Counted from the first letter of the stretch, positions 18,651 to 29,602 are shown. The stretch: DNA of 64,000 nt from Aestuariibacter salexigens DSM 15300 (GCF_000429145.1 NZ_AUBH01000002.1:1-64000), one strand, 5' to 3'. The notes: generated by a model from the sequence alone, not told the origin. Numbers and translations: made by a program.

Positions 18651-18677
18651 GGGCAAGCCATTGGGCTTGCCCTTTTT
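18651..18677 (+). terminator. Terminator after the TonB receptor gene
   Basis: GGGCAAGCC-ATTG-GGCTTGCCC stem with five T after it; 21 nt beyond the receptor stop. Confidence 0.9.
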
Positions 18678-18722
18678 CGTTGATGGTTTAACAATACACG
18701 TCCACTTTTCATTGCAAATACA

Positions 18723-20672
18723 ATGTCAGAACAACAACAGCTAACCTATATCAAGCAACTTATCCAGCAGTCGCAGCTGGCTCAGGCCATGCAGCAAGCC
18801 TCAGCGTTGGTGTCAACGTGCAGTGCGGAAATTCGGGTTGAGGCGCTATACATGCTCGCCGTAGCTCAGCGCCTGTCAATGCGTTACGAAGAGGCACTAC
18901 TCACCATTGAATCAGTGCTGGAGCACTCACCTAATCATGCCAGGGCGTATCAGGAGAGAGGTTACTGTGAGCAGGCACTGAACCGCACGTTGCCGGCAGC
19001 CAGTGCATTTTACCGGGCAACGCAAATCAACCCGGCATTATTGTCTGCCTGGCGGGCCTTATTGCCACTGTATGAATCCCTGTCCAATCAGCCAGCAGTA
19101 AAGATAGCCACGGAGCAGGTGGAGTATCTGCATTCACTCCCGAAACAGGTGCTCGGCGCGCTGGATCTCATGTATGAAGGCAAATTATCGCTCGCTGATA
19201 AGGTCTGTCGTCAATATCTGCAACAACAAAAACATCAGCGGGATGCGATGCTATGCCTGGCTCAGATTGGCATTCAGATGAAAGTGTACAGTGAGGCAGA
19301 ATTTATTTTAGAAAGCTGCGTGGAGCTACATACAGACTTTTTTGCTGCCTCACTTGAGTTGATTAAACTGTATGCCAAACAGGCTAAGTTTGCCGATGCA
19401 CTCACGCTAATCGAGCGTTCGTTAGACAAATTTAACCATCATCCACAACTCGTCGTTGCCAGAGCCAGTGCGTTGGTTGGTGTAGGAGAGCTGAACGAAG
19501 CGATTGCGATTTATCAGCAAGTACTCAAAAAAGATGACAAGCAGTATGCCATTAACCTGCTGCTTGGCCACGCTTATAAAGCCAAAGGCGAGTTTACTGA
19601 GGCCATCACCCAATATCAGCATGCTTATCAAAATCGCCACGATCTTGGCGATGCGTTCTGGTCTCTGGCGAATACCAAAACATACCGTTTTACCGAACAA
19701 GAAGTCGCTCACATGCAGGAGCAGGTTTACGCTCCCGATGTTGCTATTGACGACCGTATTCATTTCGCTTTTGCATTGGGGAAAGCACTGGAAGATCGCC
19801 AGCAATACGATGAGTCGTTTCGTTATTATGCACAGGGCAATGCCCTGAAATCATCCGTATCTGGCTATGACATTGCCCGCACTGAAGCCTATATTGACGG
19901 TATTATCGAGCACTTTACCCCCGCACTTTTTGAGCATCATGGCGGGGCAGGGTGTAGCGATGATGCGCCTATTTTTATTGTCGGACTTCCGCGCGCGGGT
20001 TCAACGTTGCTGGAGCAGATCCTGGCGTCCCATTCACAGGTTGATGGCACCATGGAGTTGCATAATATCCTGAGTTTAGCCGCCCGACTGCAAAAAAGAG
20101 GATATCCACAAGGCATGGCAGAGCTGCCAAGTGATTATTTACGCCGCTTCGGTGAGCAGTTTATCGAGCAAACTCAGGTCTATCGACAGGGGGCTGCGTA
20201 TTTTATTGATAAAATGCCGAATAACTTTATGCATGTTGGTCTGATCAAACTGATCCTGCCGAACGCTAAAGTCATCGATGCAAGAAGAGAGCCCATGGCA
20301 TGTTGCTTCAGTGGTTTCAAACAGCTCTTTGGAGAGGGGCAGGAGTTTACTTACAGCCTGAATGCGATAGGGCGTTACTACCAAGCCTATGTCAAACTAA
20401 TGAAGCACTGGGACAAGGTACTGCCGGGCTTTGTGCTTCGAGTACAACATGAGGATGTGATTGACGATCTGGAGGGGCAGGTAAGGCGCATATTGGACTA
20501 TTGTGGTTTACCCTTCGAGCAATCCTGCCTGTATTATTACAACACGGAGCGCACCATCAAGACGCCCAGTTCAGAACAAGTCAGGCAGCCGATATTCCGC
20601 TCTGCTATGCAACAGTGGCAGCACTTCGATGACCACCTTACCGAGCTTAAATCGGCCCTTAAGACAGGATAA
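18723..20672 (+). CDS. TPR-repeat sulfotransferase
   Basis: 649 aa, no signal peptide. Residues ~1-330 are tetratricopeptide repeats (for example SPNHARAYQERGYCEQALNR and GELNEAIAIYQQVLKKDDKQYAINLLLGHAYKAKGEFTEAI). Residues ~415-630 form a sulfotransferase domain: PAPS 5'-phosphosulfate loop IFIVGLPRAGSTLLEQIL (~418-435), and the VIDARREPMACCFSGF segment (~516) that supplies the 3'-phosphate contacts. It should transfer sulfate from PAPS to an unknown acceptor in the cytoplasm. It follows the TonB receptor after a terminator and precedes a solute-binding-like gene by 40 nt. Confidence 0.88.
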   Translation: MSEQQQLTYIKQLIQQSQLAQAMQQASALVSTCSAEIRVEALYMLAVAQRLSMRYEEALLTIESVLEHSPNHARAYQERGYCEQALNRTLPAASAFYRATQINPALLSAWRALLPLYESLSNQPAVKIATEQVEYLHSLPKQVLGALDLMYEGKLSLADKVCRQYLQQQKHQRDAMLCLAQIGIQMKVYSEAEFILESCVELHTDFFAASLELIKLYAKQAKFADALTLIERSLDKFNHHPQLVVARASALVGVGELNEAIAIYQQVLKKDDKQYAINLLLGHAYKAKGEFTEAITQYQHAYQNRHDLGDAFWSLANTKTYRFTEQEVAHMQEQVYAPDVAIDDRIHFAFALGKALEDRQQYDESFRYYAQGNALKSSVSGYDIARTEAYIDGIIEHFTPALFEHHGGAGCSDDAPIFIVGLPRAGSTLLEQILASHSQVDGTMELHNILSLAARLQKRGYPQGMAELPSDYLRRFGEQFIEQTQVYRQGAAYFIDKMPNNFMHVGLIKLILPNAKVIDARREPMACCFSGFKQLFGEGQEFTYSLNAIGRYYQAYVKLMKHWDKVLPGFVLRVQHEDVIDDLEGQVRRILDYCGLPFEQSCLYYYNTERTIKTPSSEQVRQPIFRSAMQQWQHFDDHLTELKSALKTG

Positions 20673-20712
20673 TGTTGCCTCTACGTTGTAATCTTGCGCG
20701 CCTCCCGATAGG

Positions 20713-21468
20713 ATGAAACCTCTTCGTATTAAAAGGGCTGATGAGTTGTTACAGTCTGCACGCCATTACAAGTACTTGTTTCGAATCATTGCCTGCTGTG
20801 CCTTGCTGGTAATTAGCAGCAGTGGTAATGCAGCCCAGCCACTGATTGTTTACACCGAGCCCTCTCCGCCATTTCAAACACTTGAAAACGGAGTGGTGAC
20901 TGGCATTGCAACAGATAGAGTGCGCGCGTTGTTGCAGCGTGCCGGGGTTGAAGCGGAATTTGAGATCTATCCCTGGGCGAGGGCAGTGAAAAAGTTCGAA
21001 GATACGGGTAGTGCGCTTTTGTTTGGCGTGGCCCGAACGCCTCAGCGCGAAGACTTGTATCACTGGATTGCCAAGGTGGCGCGCTACGAACTGAGTCTGG
21101 TGGGCTTAGCCAATCGAGACGACATTGTTATCGACGATTGGGATGCGCTTAAAAATTTCAGCATAGCAGTACAGCGTCGCGACATCAGCTACCAATGGCT
21201 GAAATCTAAAGGACTCGAGGAAAATAAACATCTTCTGGTGTGCCCAGATATCCAGTGCTCCTGGCGCTATGTGATGTCAGGCCATGTCGACATGATCCTT
21301 GAAGACACCAACCTGATTGAGCCTACTGCAACTGAATTTGGTTACGATCCTGCTAAGCTGCGAGCTGTTCGCGACGTGCCAGACCTTGCCGTTGATGCCT
21401 ATCTTGTCGCACACAAATCAATGCCCATCGAGCTGATTAAAAAATTACAAAACGCCGCCGAAGACTAG
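20713..21468 (+). CDS. Periplasmic solute-binding-like protein (SBP_bac_3 type)
   Basis: 251 aa. A basic N-terminal extension and hydrophobic stretch (residues ~22-40, ending SSGNAA) act as a signal sequence. The body ([34 protein letters not shown]...[10 protein letters not shown]...) is the family-3 amino-acid-binding fold. Many such stand-alone Alteromonadales proteins lack a cognate ABC transporter, and none is present here; the ligand is unknown. ATG 20713 follows a weak AGG. It converges with hisIE and the stop codons overlap by 4 nt. Confidence 0.8.
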   Translation: MKPLRIKRADELLQSARHYKYLFRIIACCALLVISSSGNAAQPLIVYTEPSPPFQTLENGVVTGIATDRVRALLQRAGVEAEFEIYPWARAVKKFEDTGSALLFGVARTPQREDLYHWIAKVARYELSLVGLANRDDIVIDDWDALKNFSIAVQRRDISYQWLKSKGLEENKHLLVCPDIQCSWRYVMSGHVDMILEDTNLIEPTATEFGYDPAKLRAVRDVPDLAVDAYLVAHKSMPIELIKKLQNAAED

Positions 21469-22082
21469 CGGTGGCGCTCTCGCAACACCTCAATAACATC
21501 GTGTAGTGACAGACCGCTGGCCTGAAGCAGCACAATCAGGTGATAGAGCAAGTCCGCAGATTCGTTTTTTAATTCATCCAGGTCCCGTACAGTCGCAGCG
21601 AGCGCAGTCTCCACGCCTTCTTCACCGACTTTCTGGGCCATTCTTTTGATCCCGGATGCGTACAGCTTGGCGGTGTAGCTGGATGCAGGATCGGCATCCT
21701 TTCTGGCTACCAATAGCCGTTCGAGATCGGCGATAAACGTCATGTCAGCAATCGCCCCATCAAACCAGCAGCTTTCCTTACCGGTATGACAGGTAGGACC
21801 TTGTGGATGGGCCAGAATAAGCAGACTGTCTGCATCACAATCCGCACTAACGCTCGCCAGTGTAAGGGTATTGCCAGAGGTTTCGCCTTTGGTCCACAGG
21901 CGCTGTTTAGAGCGGCTAAAAAAGGTCACATTACCCGTTTGCAGCGTATGTGCCAGCGCTTCCTCATTCATATAGCCCTGCATCAGGACTTTACCGCTAG
22001 TGGCATCCTGAACAACGGCAGGTAATAGTCCCTGCATCTTTTGCCAGGCAAGTTCAGCCAGATTGCTGCTGTCTATTTTCAT
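21465..22082 (-). CDS. hisI: Bifunctional phosphoribosyl-AMP cyclohydrolase / phosphoribosyl-ATP pyrophosphatase
   Basis: 205 aa. The N-terminal HisI domain (~1-115) has the zinc/Mg motifs [24 protein letters not shown] with conserved cysteines. The C-terminal HisE domain (~118-205) has the [10 protein letters not shown] and [13 protein letters not shown] helices. Catalyses steps 2 and 3 of histidine biosynthesis. Last gene of the his operon, 17 nt after hisF. Confidence 0.96.
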   Translation of the reverse strand: MKIDSSNLAELAWQKMQGLLPAVVQDATSGKVLMQGYMNEEALAHTLQTGNVTFFSRSKQRLWTKGETSGNTLTLASVSADCDADSLLILAHPQGPTCHTGKESCWFDGAIADMTFIADLERLLVARKDADPASSYTAKLYASGIKRMAQKVGEEGVETALAATVRDLDELKNESADLLYHLIVLLQASGLSLHDVIEVLRERHR

Positions 22083-22099
22083 GGTGTTCTCATACTACG

Positions 22100-22873
22100 T
22101 TATTGACGGATGCTTATACCTTGTCCAAGCAGCCAGTGCTTAAGCTCGGGGATCGCAATCACTGCTTTGTGAAAGACAGATGCCGCCAGCGCGCCATCTA
22201 CATCAGCCTGCGTAAACACGTCAGCGAAGTGCTGCATCTCGCCTGCGCCTCCGGAAGCGATCAGTGGTACCTGACAGAGTTTGCGAATGTTTTGCAGTTG
22301 TACGATATCGTAACCGCTGCGTACGCCATCCTGATTCATGCAGTTAAGCACAATTTCACCGGCTCCGCGTTGCTGTACTTCTTGCACCCAATCTGCCGTT
22401 TGCCAGCTCGTTACCTGGGTACGCGCTTCATCTCCGGTGAACTGATGGACCTGATATGCGCCGGTCTTTTCATCAAAAAAGCTGTCAATCCCGACGACCA
22501 CACACTGCTGACCAAAGGTATCGTGAAGCTCGGTAATGAGCCTGGGGTTGAGAAGGGCAGGTGAGTTTACCGATATTTTGTCGGCGCCCATTTCCAGGAT
22601 TTTGCCAGCATCTTCAACCGTTTTTATACCACCTGCGACACAAAAAGGAATGTCGATCACCTCAGCGATACGGCTGACCCAACTCTTGTCGACGGTGCGC
22701 TGGTCGCTGGACGCGGTGATGTCGTAGAAGACCAGCTCGTCTGCTCCTTCCTGCGCATAGCGCTCGGCAAGCGGGACAATATCGCCGACAATCTCGTGGT
22801 TGCGAAACTTTACGCCTTTAACAACCACGCCATCGCGTACGTCAAGACATGGAATTATGCGTCTTGCCAGCAT
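22100..22873 (-). CDS. hisF: Imidazole glycerol phosphate synthase, cyclase subunit
   Basis: 257 aa TIM barrel (E. coli 258). [22 protein letters not shown] carries the catalytic Asp in the first strand; VVVGIDSFF supplies the second catalytic Asp; phosphate loops [10 protein letters not shown] and ASGGAGEM. Partner of HisH in making IGP and AICAR. Its start lies 19 nt inside hisA, implying translational coupling. Confidence 0.97.
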   Translation of the reverse strand: MLARRIIPCLDVRDGVVVKGVKFRNHEIVGDIVPLAERYAQEGADELVFYDITASSDQRTVDKSWVSRIAEVIDIPFCVAGGIKTVEDAGKILEMGADKISVNSPALLNPRLITELHDTFGQQCVVVGIDSFFDEKTGAYQVHQFTGDEARTQVTSWQTADWVQEVQQRGAGEIVLNCMNQDGVRSGYDIVQLQNIRKLCQVPLIASGGAGEMQHFADVFTQADVDGALAASVFHKAVIAIPELKHWLLGQGISIRQ

Positions 22874-23592
22874 TGAATCGCCTCCTTTACTGTAAACTTG
22901 CCTTCCAGTAATGCACGACCCAGGATCACGCCCTGTACGCCGCTCGGTTTCAATCGCGCGATATCTGCAAGACTACCAATGCCGCCAGATGCCTGCCATT
23001 GAACACTCGGGAATTGCGCAACCATCTGTTCATATAGCGCCTCATTGGCACCTTGTAAGGTACCGTCACGACTGATATCGGTGCACAGAACATGGCATGC
23101 ACCGAACGATAGAAACGTTTCGAGCAATGACTCAAGTGCCACGCCCGAGTTTTCCTGCCAGCCATGGGTCGCGATGAACTTATTGCCGTTATCATCAATA
23201 TTGACATCCAGAGCCAGAACAACGCTTTCGGCGCCGTAGTTGGTCATCCACTGTTGCACCAACTCTGGCTTTTTCACTGCCAGCGAACCGATAACAACAC
23301 GTCTGACACCAATATCAAGAAGCTGGCTTACATCCCGTTCATCACGGATCCCGCCACCCGCCTGAAACTGCATACGACCGGTATCGACCATTTTTTTGAT
23401 CAATGTCAGCTGTCTTTTGTTGGTATCTTTGGCGCCGGTCAGGTCGACGATATGTAACCAGGTTGCGCCATCGTCGGCATACTGGTGGACCACTTCCACG
23501 GGGTCCAATTGATACGCAGTCTTCTTGTCATAATCGCCCTGATACAGACGTACTACCTGACCATCAATTAAATCAATTGCTGGGATGATCAT
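22855..23592 (-). CDS. hisA: ProFAR isomerase
   Basis: 245 aa TIM barrel paralogous to His[22 protein letters not shown] holds the catalytic Asp8, and the second Asp lies in [10 protein letters not shown]; phosphate-binding loops GGGIRDERD and SGGIGSLAD. Amadori isomerisation of ProFAR, step 4. The start overlaps the hisH stop by one base (TAATG) and the end overlaps hisF by 19 nt. Confidence 0.97.
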   Translation of the reverse strand: MIIPAIDLIDGQVVRLYQGDYDKKTAYQLDPVEVVHQYADDGATWLHIVDLTGAKDTNKRQLTLIKKMVDTGRMQFQAGGGIRDERDVSQLLDIGVRRVVIGSLAVKKPELVQQWMTNYGAESVVLALDVNIDDNGNKFIATHGWQENSGVALESLLETFLSFGACHVLCTDISRDGTLQGANEALYEQMVAQFPSVQWQASGGIGSLADIARLKPSGVQGVILGRALLEGKFTVKEAIQCWQDA

Positions 23593-24194
23593 TACAGCCT
23601 CATAAAGTTTTCAAGCAGTTGTGCACCGGCATCACCGGAGCGCTCCGGGTGAAACTGCACGCCAAAAAAATTATCGTTGCGCAATGCCGCTGAAAACGGC
23701 ATACCATAGTCGCAGGTCGCCAGCGTATGTTGGTAAGGTGTGACGCAAAAGCTATGTACAAAGTAAAAATAGGTACCCGCGTCAATGCCGCGGAACAGTG
23801 TTTCATGCTCTTTTGGCACCACGGTATTCCAGCCCATATGCGGCAAACGTAAGTCACCTACCTGCATGCGCTCGACAACGCCTGGCATCAAGTTCAGGCA
23901 CGTGGTATGCCCACCAGGCCCTTCCATCGATTCACTCACCATTAACTGCATGCCAAGGCAGATTCCAAGCGTCGGCTGAGTCAGCGCCTGAATACAGGTG
24001 TTTAAACCCTTGGCCGAGATCGATGCCATCGCAGCATTGGCGCTGCCCACGCCTGGTAAAAACACTTTATCTGCGGCCTGTATTCGTGCAGGCTGGTCAC
24101 TCACCGTCACAGTGGCGCCCAAACGCTGTAATGCAAAGCGCACAGATGAGATATTGGCGCAACCGGTGTTAACGATCACGATGTCCTGTGCCAT
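23592..24194 (-). CDS. hisH: Imidazole glycerol phosphate synthase, glutaminase subunit
   Basis: 200 aa class-I glutamine amidotransferase. Nucleophile Cys in GICLGMQ, and the His-Glu pair in [12 protein letters not shown]; supplies ammonia to HisF. The ATG at 24194 has AGGAG 7 nt upstream and shares one base with the hisB stop (TGATG); the GTG one codon earlier is less well placed. Confidence 0.97.
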   Translation of the reverse strand: MAQDIVIVNTGCANISSVRFALQRLGATVTVSDQPARIQAADKVFLPGVGSANAAMASISAKGLNTCIQALTQPTLGICLGMQLMVSESMEGPGGHTTCLNLMPGVVERMQVGDLRLPHMGWNTVVPKEHETLFRGIDAGTYFYFVHSFCVTPYQHTLATCDYGMPFSAALRNDNFFGVQFHPERSGDAGAQLLENFMRL

Positions 24195-25279
24195 CACAGT
24201 GCTCCTTTACTGCTGGGTAGTGCATCGCCCTGTTTACTGATGGCCTGACGTAATGCGCGGCCAAACACTTTAAACAAACTTTCTACCTGATGGTGAGCAT
24301 TGCCTTCTGTGGTGGAAAGGTGCAGTGACAGGCCCATCGCCTGCGCCAGCGAGTAAAAGAAATGCGGCACCATTTCGGTTGCCATTTCACCCACCGAATC
24401 GCGGCTAAACTCTGCATCAAATTTAAGATAAGGACGATTGGAGATATCCATAATGCACTCTGCGCGGCATTCATCCATCGGCAGCGCGAAGCCAAACCGG
24501 CCTATTCCGCGTTTATCACCAAGCGCCTTTTTTAGCGCCTCACCAAGCGCCAGCGCGGTGTCCTCGACGCTGTGATGATCGTCGATGTGCAAGTCACCCT
24601 CGACGCTAAGTTGTAGCTCAAACCCGGCGTGCGTCGCTATTTGGTCAAGCATATGGTCGAAAAAGCCGATGCCAGTGTGGATAGCTGACTTAGCTGAGCT
24701 ATCCAGATCGACGAACACCCGAATGTCGGTTTCTGACGTTTTGCGTGTCACTTGCGCGGTTCGCGAGCGGGCCAGCAATTGACTCTCGATGGCGGTCCAG
24801 TTCAAAGTCTCCCTGTCATAGCGTAAGCCACGAATGCCCATGCTCTGCGCCAGCTGCATATCAGTCTCACGATCGCCAATCACATATGAGCGGGTAAAAT
24901 CGACTTTGCCATCACTCAGATAAGATTGCACCAGCCCCAGCTTGGGTTTGCGGCAGCTACAGTTATCAGCGTCAAAGTGGGGACAAATCAGTACGTCATC
25001 GAACGTGATCCCCTGGCTTTCAAATACGCCCATCATTTTGTTATGAGGCACGTCAAAATCGGCCTGCGGGAAACTGTCTGTGCCCAGTCCGTCCTGATTA
25101 CTGACCATGACCAGTTTAAAACCAGCCTGCTGCAATTTTAATAGGACAGGAATGACATAGGGTTCAAATACCAGCTTTTCCAGGCTATCCAGCTGTTTGT
25201 CGATAGGTGGCTCTTCAACCAGCGTGCCGTCGCGGTCAATAAAAAGTATTGGGTATTGGGTGCCGGCATCCAGGCTCAT
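24194..25279 (-). CDS. hisB: Bifunctional histidinol-phosphatase / imidazoleglycerol-phosphate dehydratase
   Basis: 361 aa fused enzyme as in enterobacteria. The N-terminal HAD phosphatase (~1-165) has [12 protein letters not shown] and a zinc loop [17 protein letters not shown]. The C-terminal IGP dehydratase (~170-361) has [35 protein letters not shown] and a histidine-rich metal site. Steps 6 and 8 of the pathway. Overlaps hisC by 4 nt. Confidence 0.97.
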   Translation of the reverse strand: MSLDAGTQYPILFIDRDGTLVEEPPIDKQLDSLEKLVFEPYVIPVLLKLQQAGFKLVMVSNQDGLGTDSFPQADFDVPHNKMMGVFESQGITFDDVLICPHFDADNCSCRKPKLGLVQSYLSDGKVDFTRSYVIGDRETDMQLAQSMGIRGLRYDRETLNWTAIESQLLARSRTAQVTRKTSETDIRVFVDLDSSAKSAIHTGIGFFDHMLDQIATHAGFELQLSVEGDLHIDDHHSVEDTALALGEALKKALGDKRGIGRFGFALPMDECRAECIMDISNRPYLKFDAEFSRDSVGEMATEMVPHFFYSLAQAMGLSLHLSTTEGNAHHQVESLFKVFGRALRQAISKQGDALPSSKGAL

Positions 25280-26358
25280 GCAGATATCCCCTGTTGTTGG
25301 AAAAATGTGGTGAGCAGAGCGACGAAACGCTGATTCTGCTCGTCATTGCCTACGGTCACACGCAGACAGTCGTGCAAATTATACTGTTTTGACTGGTCTC
25401 GGATCAGCATACCCTGTTCAACAAGGTAGGCCATCAATTCCATACGCTGCTCACAGCGAAACAGAATGAAGTTTGCATTGTCATCGCCAACCAGCGTGAT
25501 GCTGGGAAATTTGTCTAGCGATGACTTCAGCCATGCTTTTTGCTGATTAAGCTCACTGACCTGTGAGCGCATCTGCGCAACGCCCTGCTCAGACAGCGCC
25601 TGACAAGCGATTTGTGCGACAGGCTCAGGTACCGGATAAGGCGCAATAACCTTAAGCAGTGCCTGAATAATATCGCTGGATGCTAACGTGAATCCGCAGC
25701 GCAGCCCTGCCAGAGCATAGGCTTTTGACAACGTGCGCAATATCACCAGGTTGTCATATTGAGCTAACATCGGCGCCGTACTGAACTGTTCATCGAACTC
25801 AATGTAGGCTTCATCCACCACCACCAGTGCTGAATCGGCAAACCCTTCAAGAATGGCAGTAAGCTGCTGCGGGGCGATACGGGTGCCAGTCGGGTTATTA
25901 GGTGAACAAACAAATACGACATTGACCTTTCCTACCCATTTCAGCATGGCGTCGACATCAAGGGAAAAATCCTCGCATAGCGGCGCTTTTTCGATGCCGA
26001 TATTGCATGTTTCAGCGCTGATGGCATACATACCGTAGGTGGGTGGTGTGATGAGAATGGCATCTTTGCCGGGCGTACAAAAAGTCCGGATCAGCAACTC
26101 AATGCCCTCATCGGCACCGCGAGTACAGATAACCTGATCATAACGAACGCCAGCATATTCTGCATAGCCCTTGATCAGACTGGCAGGCTGACAATCAGGA
26201 TAACGGTTAAAACGGCTATGATCGATATCATAGGCGTTTGCAAAGGGCGATTCATTAGCGTTTAGCCAATCCTGGCCGCCAGAAAACAGGCGTCTGGCCG
26301 ACTCATAGGGCTTTAGTGCTTTTAAATTATCACACAGGAGTTTATCGACAATGCTCAT
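25276..26358 (-). CDS. hisC: Histidinol-phosphate aminotransferase
   Basis: 360 aa class-II PLP aminotransferase. PLP lysine in [30 protein letters not shown] and VVDEAYIEF are the cofactor-binding motifs. Converts imidazole acetol phosphate to histidinol phosphate. Start and stop overlap hisD and hisB by 4 nt each. Confidence 0.97.
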   Translation of the reverse strand: MSIVDKLLCDNLKALKPYESARRLFSGGQDWLNANESPFANAYDIDHSRFNRYPDCQPASLIKGYAEYAGVRYDQVICTRGADEGIELLIRTFCTPGKDAILITPPTYGMYAISAETCNIGIEKAPLCEDFSLDVDAMLKWVGKVNVVFVCSPNNPTGTRIAPQQLTAILEGFADSALVVVDEAYIEFDEQFSTAPMLAQYDNLVILRTLSKAYALAGLRCGFTLASSDIIQALLKVIAPYPVPEPVAQIACQALSEQGVAQMRSQVSELNQQKAWLKSSLDKFPSITLVGDDNANFILFRCEQRMELMAYLVEQGMLIRDQSKQYNLHDCLRVTVGNDEQNQRFVALLTTFFQQQGISA

Positions 26359-27665
26359 CGCTGCTCTCCTTGTAATGCCGACAAGCGTATTGCGACTGCT
26401 TCACGGTGCGCATCAAGGCCTTCTGCATCAGCCAACGTCATAATCGCGGGCCCAATTGCCTTAAGTCCTGACTGACTGAGCTCCTGAACCGTAAAACGGC
26501 GCATAAAATCCATCAGTCCCAGACTTGAATAATTGCGTGCGTAGCCGTAGGTCGGTAGCACGTGGTTTGTGCCGCTGGCGTAGTCCCCGGCAGATTCTGG
26601 TGACCATGGACCCAGGAAGATGGAGCCGGCGTTGGTGAGAGTGGGTAACAACGCCCGCGCATCATCCGTCTGCACTATCAGGTGCTCTGGTGCGTAGCGA
26701 TTGCTGACCTCAACACTCTGATTAAGGGAAGAGGTAAGAATGTAGCGACTGTGGGATATGGCTTTTGCGGCAATCTCTTTTCGAGACAACCTGGCAAGCT
26801 GCCGCGAAACCGCCTCCTGAGTCTTTTCGATTGTCGCGCGATCATGGCATACCAGCACCGCCTGTGAGTCGGGCCCGTGTTCCGCCTGAGAGAGTAAATC
26901 TGAGGCGATAAACTCAGGGTTAGCCTGTTGATCGGCAATGACCAGCACTTCGGATGGACCCGCAGGCATATCAATAGCCGGACCGCCCGGAAGTTGGCTG
27001 ACCTGCTGTTTTGCCTCAGTCACGAAGCTGTTACCGGGACCGTAAATTTTATCGACCTTGTCTATGCTTTGTGTGCCTAACGCCAATGCAGCAATCGCCT
27101 GCGCCCCACCACACAGGTAGATTTCTTCAATTCCACATAGCCGGGCTGCATAGCGGATTTCTGCGGCGATAGTGCCATCAGGGCCCGGAGGCGTGCACAG
27201 TACCCGGCGTCTGCACCCTGCAACCTGGGCGGTGACACCCAGCATCAGTACGGTTGAAGGCAGAGGCGCACTTCCGCCGGGGATGTATAGTCCCACAGCA
27301 TCGATAGGCGCATGTTTCAGTTCACAGGTAACGCCGGGAGCCGTCTCAATCCGGATATCCTGCGGCATCTGTGCCGAGTGAAAGGTTTTTATCGTCGAGT
27401 AAGCTAACTCAATAGCGGCTTTTACTTCACTGCTCAGTTCGCCTGAAGCTGCACTCAGAGCGTCGTTGGACAATTTTAGCTCGTTGAGCACGACGCCATC
27501 GAATTTTGCTGTCAATGCCTTAACTGCATCGTCACCGTTGTCTTTCACCTGCTGGATAATGTCGCTCACAGCGCCGCGAAGAGCCATATTGTCTGCCATT
27601 GCGGGACGGGACAAAAGCGCGTCACGCTGCATGTCGTTTAATTCAGACCAAATACTGAGCGTCAT
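26355..27665 (-). CDS. hisD: Histidinol dehydrogenase
   Basis: 436 aa zinc enzyme for the last two oxidations to histidine. Signatures are IYGPGNSFVTEAKQQV, DMPAGPSEVLVIAD and SQAEHGPDSQAVLV, followed by the APEHLIVQ region with metal-binding His/Glu. It starts 3 nt after the hisG stop; ends overlapping hisC. Confidence 0.97.
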   Translation of the reverse strand: MTLSIWSELNDMQRDALLSRPAMADNMALRGAVSDIIQQVKDNGDDAVKALTAKFDGVVLNELKLSNDALSAASGELSSEVKAAIELAYSTIKTFHSAQMPQDIRIETAPGVTCELKHAPIDAVGLYIPGGSAPLPSTVLMLGVTAQVAGCRRRVLCTPPGPDGTIAAEIRYAARLCGIEEIYLCGGAQAIAALALGTQSIDKVDKIYGPGNSFVTEAKQQVSQLPGGPAIDMPAGPSEVLVIADQQANPEFIASDLLSQAEHGPDSQAVLVCHDRATIEKTQEAVSRQLARLSRKEIAAKAISHSRYILTSSLNQSVEVSNRYAPEHLIVQTDDARALLPTLTNAGSIFLGPWSPESAGDYASGTNHVLPTYGYARNYSSLGLMDFMRRFTVQELSQSGLKAIGPAIMTLADAEGLDAHREAVAIRLSALQGEQR

Positions 27666-27668
27666 GAT

Positions 27669-28568
27669 TTACCCCATCATCTTCTCAATAGGCATAACGA
27701 GTATGGAGCTGCAGCCAAGGGCTTTCAGCTTTTCCATGGTTTCCCAAAACAGTGTTTCGGTGCTGACCACGTGGATCGCGACCACGTCCTCGTTTCCTGC
27801 AAGCGGCAATACAGTTGGGTTTTCTGCACCGGGTAACAGGCTTTTGACTTGTTCCAGATAAAGTTTCGGAGCATGCAGCATGATGTACTTGCTTTCTTTT
27901 GCCTGCATGACGCCGTCAATGCGCGGCAACAAACGGTTGATTAATTGCTGTTTATCATCCGAAAGCTCGCCCGGACGCTGAATAAGCACAGCTTTGGAAC
28001 GGAAAATAACATCTTCTTCCTGCAGGCCGTTGGCTTCCAGTGTTGCGCCTGTTGATACCAGGTCACATATGGCATCGGCGACGCCTGCGCGCGGCGCGAC
28101 TTCTACTGAACCTGTGAGCATCACCGCGGAAGCATTTACACTATGCTGCTTGAAAAAACGCTCCAGCAGGTAAGGGTAAGTCGTCGCGACTTTCTTACCG
28201 GCCAATGACTGCACACCTTGATAATCAAATTCGGTGGGGACTGCAATAGACAGACGGCAGCCGCCATAATCAAGGCGGCGCAATGTGGTATATTCAAATG
28301 CTTTGCCTGACGCCTGTCGTTCCAGCATTTTTTCTTCGAGTTCGTTCTCGCCAATGAAGCCCATGTCAACCACGCCATCCATCACTAAACCTGGTATATC
28401 GTCGTCTCTGACTCTGAGCAGGTCGATAGGCTGGTTGGTGGAATGGGCTATCAGCAAGCGATCCCGGATCTGTAATTTGATACCGATATCCTTGAGTAAC
28501 TGGATACTGTCTTCACTCAGTCTGCCGCTTTTTTGAACGGCAATCCGCAGTCGCCTGCTATCTGTCAT
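27669..28568 (-). CDS. hisG: ATP phosphoribosyltransferase
   Basis: 299 aa, the same as E. coli (long form with a C-terminal ACT-like regulatory domain that binds histidine). [20 protein letters not shown] start, PRP-binding segment [21 protein letters not shown]. First committed step, feedback-inhibited. The start is ATG 28568, supported by GAGGA 9 nt upstream; the reading frame runs on to 28607 but that part lies in the attenuator region. Preceded by hisL and an attenuator. Confidence 0.97.
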   Translation of the reverse strand: MTDSRRLRIAVQKSGRLSEDSIQLLKDIGIKLQIRDRLLIAHSTNQPIDLLRVRDDDIPGLVMDGVVDMGFIGENELEEKMLERQASGKAFEYTTLRRLDYGGCRLSIAVPTEFDYQGVQSLAGKKVATTYPYLLERFFKQHSVNASAVMLTGSVEVAPRAGVADAICDLVSTGATLEANGLQEEDVIFRSKAVLIQRPGELSDDKQQLINRLLPRIDGVMQAKESKYIMLHAPKLYLEQVKSLLPGAENPTVLPLAGNEDVVAIHVVSTETLFWETMEKLKALGCSSILVMPIEKMMG

Positions 28569-28611
28569 GATGTTGTCCTCAAATTCTGTAAAAATTTTCT
28601 GGCCCATAACG

Positions 28612-28639
28612 AAAAACCCCCGGAAGGTCCTTCCGGGGG
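28612..28639 (-). terminator. his operon attenuator terminator
   Basis: In transcript sense, CCCCCGGAAGG and CCTTCCGGGGG (28617-28639) form a near-perfect 11-bp dyad followed by five U (28612-28616), between hisL and hisG. The alternative hairpins CTGGAAGG...CCTTCCAG (28663-28688) and AACCT...AGGTT (28693-28705) share the GGAAGG/CCTTCC words, so mutually exclusive pairing is possible. This is the classical layout of his attenuation. Confidence 0.92.
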
Positions 28640-28703
28640 TGTAGATTCTTTACTCTGCGCCGCTGGAAGGAAATCAATAACCTTCCAGCACCAACCTGAA
28701 AGG

Positions 28704-28751
28704 TTATGCCATATGATGGTGATGATGTGTTTGAGCGCAGTAGTTGTTCAT
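28704..28751 (-). CDS. hisL: his operon leader peptide
   Basis: 15 aa, MNNYCAQTHHHHHMA, with five consecutive histidine codons. When charged His-tRNA is scarce the ribosome stalls at the His codons and the downstream terminator is not formed. Located 65 nt upstream of the terminator. No strong ribosome site; AAGG lies ~15 nt upstream. Confidence 0.92.
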   Translation of the reverse strand: MNNYCAQTHHHHHMA

Positions 28752-28955
28752 GTTTTGGTAAACGAGCCTTTTCTGAAAACGCGTAAACGGTAGCCAATTG
28801 CACCGGCGAATGCAACAGCTAATATCGTAAAGTGATGTATTAACTATAGCTGAAAGGAATATAGATAGACAAAAAGGTGAAAAAATAACCAATTGGGCGT
28901 AAAGTGTTAGAGCGTACTGTCGATATTTACAGTGAGAATTAACAAGAGTGTTAGT

Positions 28956-29264
28956 ATGTCTAGCGATTTGATTTTTCCTATTCTGCCCCGCGAGGGTAAA
29001 GTGCCCATTCAGGGAGAAAAGGAAGATGTCCAGCAGGTGAGTAAAGAAGCCAAGCTGCGAAAGCTAAATGATGAGGAGAAAGAGCTGCATGCAGAAGAGA
29101 TGGAGGTGCGTAAAAAGCAGCAAAAAGAACACCAGCATGACGATACCAAAGGCGAACAAAATCCCCATTCAAATGGCGATGCAGAGTCAACTGAACAGCC
29201 GGATGAAGAGCCACAGTTAGACGATAACGGCAAGCCCATCAAACATCTGGATATCTATATCTAA
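28956..29264 (+). CDS. Hypothetical charged protein, 102 aa
   Basis: Unrecognised. Soluble and strongly charged, rich in Glu, Lys and Gln. Residues ~24-60 (EDVQQVSKEAKLRKLNDEEK...) look like a single long helix or coiled coil; the rest is Asp/Glu/Pro-rich and probably disordered, ending GKPIKHLDIYI. The ATG at 28956 is chosen with AAGAG upstream, rather than the GTG at 28932. Divergent from the his leader; no neighbour suggests a role. Confidence 0.6.
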   Translation: MSSDLIFPILPREGKVPIQGEKEDVQQVSKEAKLRKLNDEEKELHAEEMEVRKKQQKEHQHDDTKGEQNPHSNGDAESTEQPDEEPQLDDNGKPIKHLDIYI

Positions 29265-29389
29265 TAACTGGCTAGTTGACTATTTTTCTGGCGCTTAGGG
29301 TCCATTTGGAAATTTATTGATGCACTTCAATGACATTCCCACACAACAGACTATGCTTAAAAGAGCAATGCTTTTGCAAGGATAGCAGT

Positions 29390-29602
29390 ATGTACACAAC
29401 GACCATTTCAGATATCGAACTGCTGCCAATCCAGAGCCAGATTGAATGCCTTGGCGAGGATGGGCTGGAGCCGTCATTCGAACGCTGCAACAAGCTTCAT
29501 CATCTCCTCGACCGGGAGTTTGCTCATAACCGAATCAATGTGAGTGAATACATCACGCTGTCGATGCAGGTACTGAGTAAAAAGACTTATTATAAAATGT
29601 AG
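29390..29602 (+). CDS. Hypothetical protein, 70 aa
   Basis: Unrecognised small soluble protein beginning MYTTTISDIELLPIQ. ATG 29390 is preceded by AAGGA at 8 nt, which supports the gene and start; the open frame to 29330 has no such site. No motif, signal or membrane segment. About 125 nt after the previous small gene. Confidence 0.5.
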   Translation: MYTTTISDIELLPIQSQIECLGEDGLEPSFERCNKLHHLLDREFAHNRINVSEYITLSMQVLSKKTYYKM

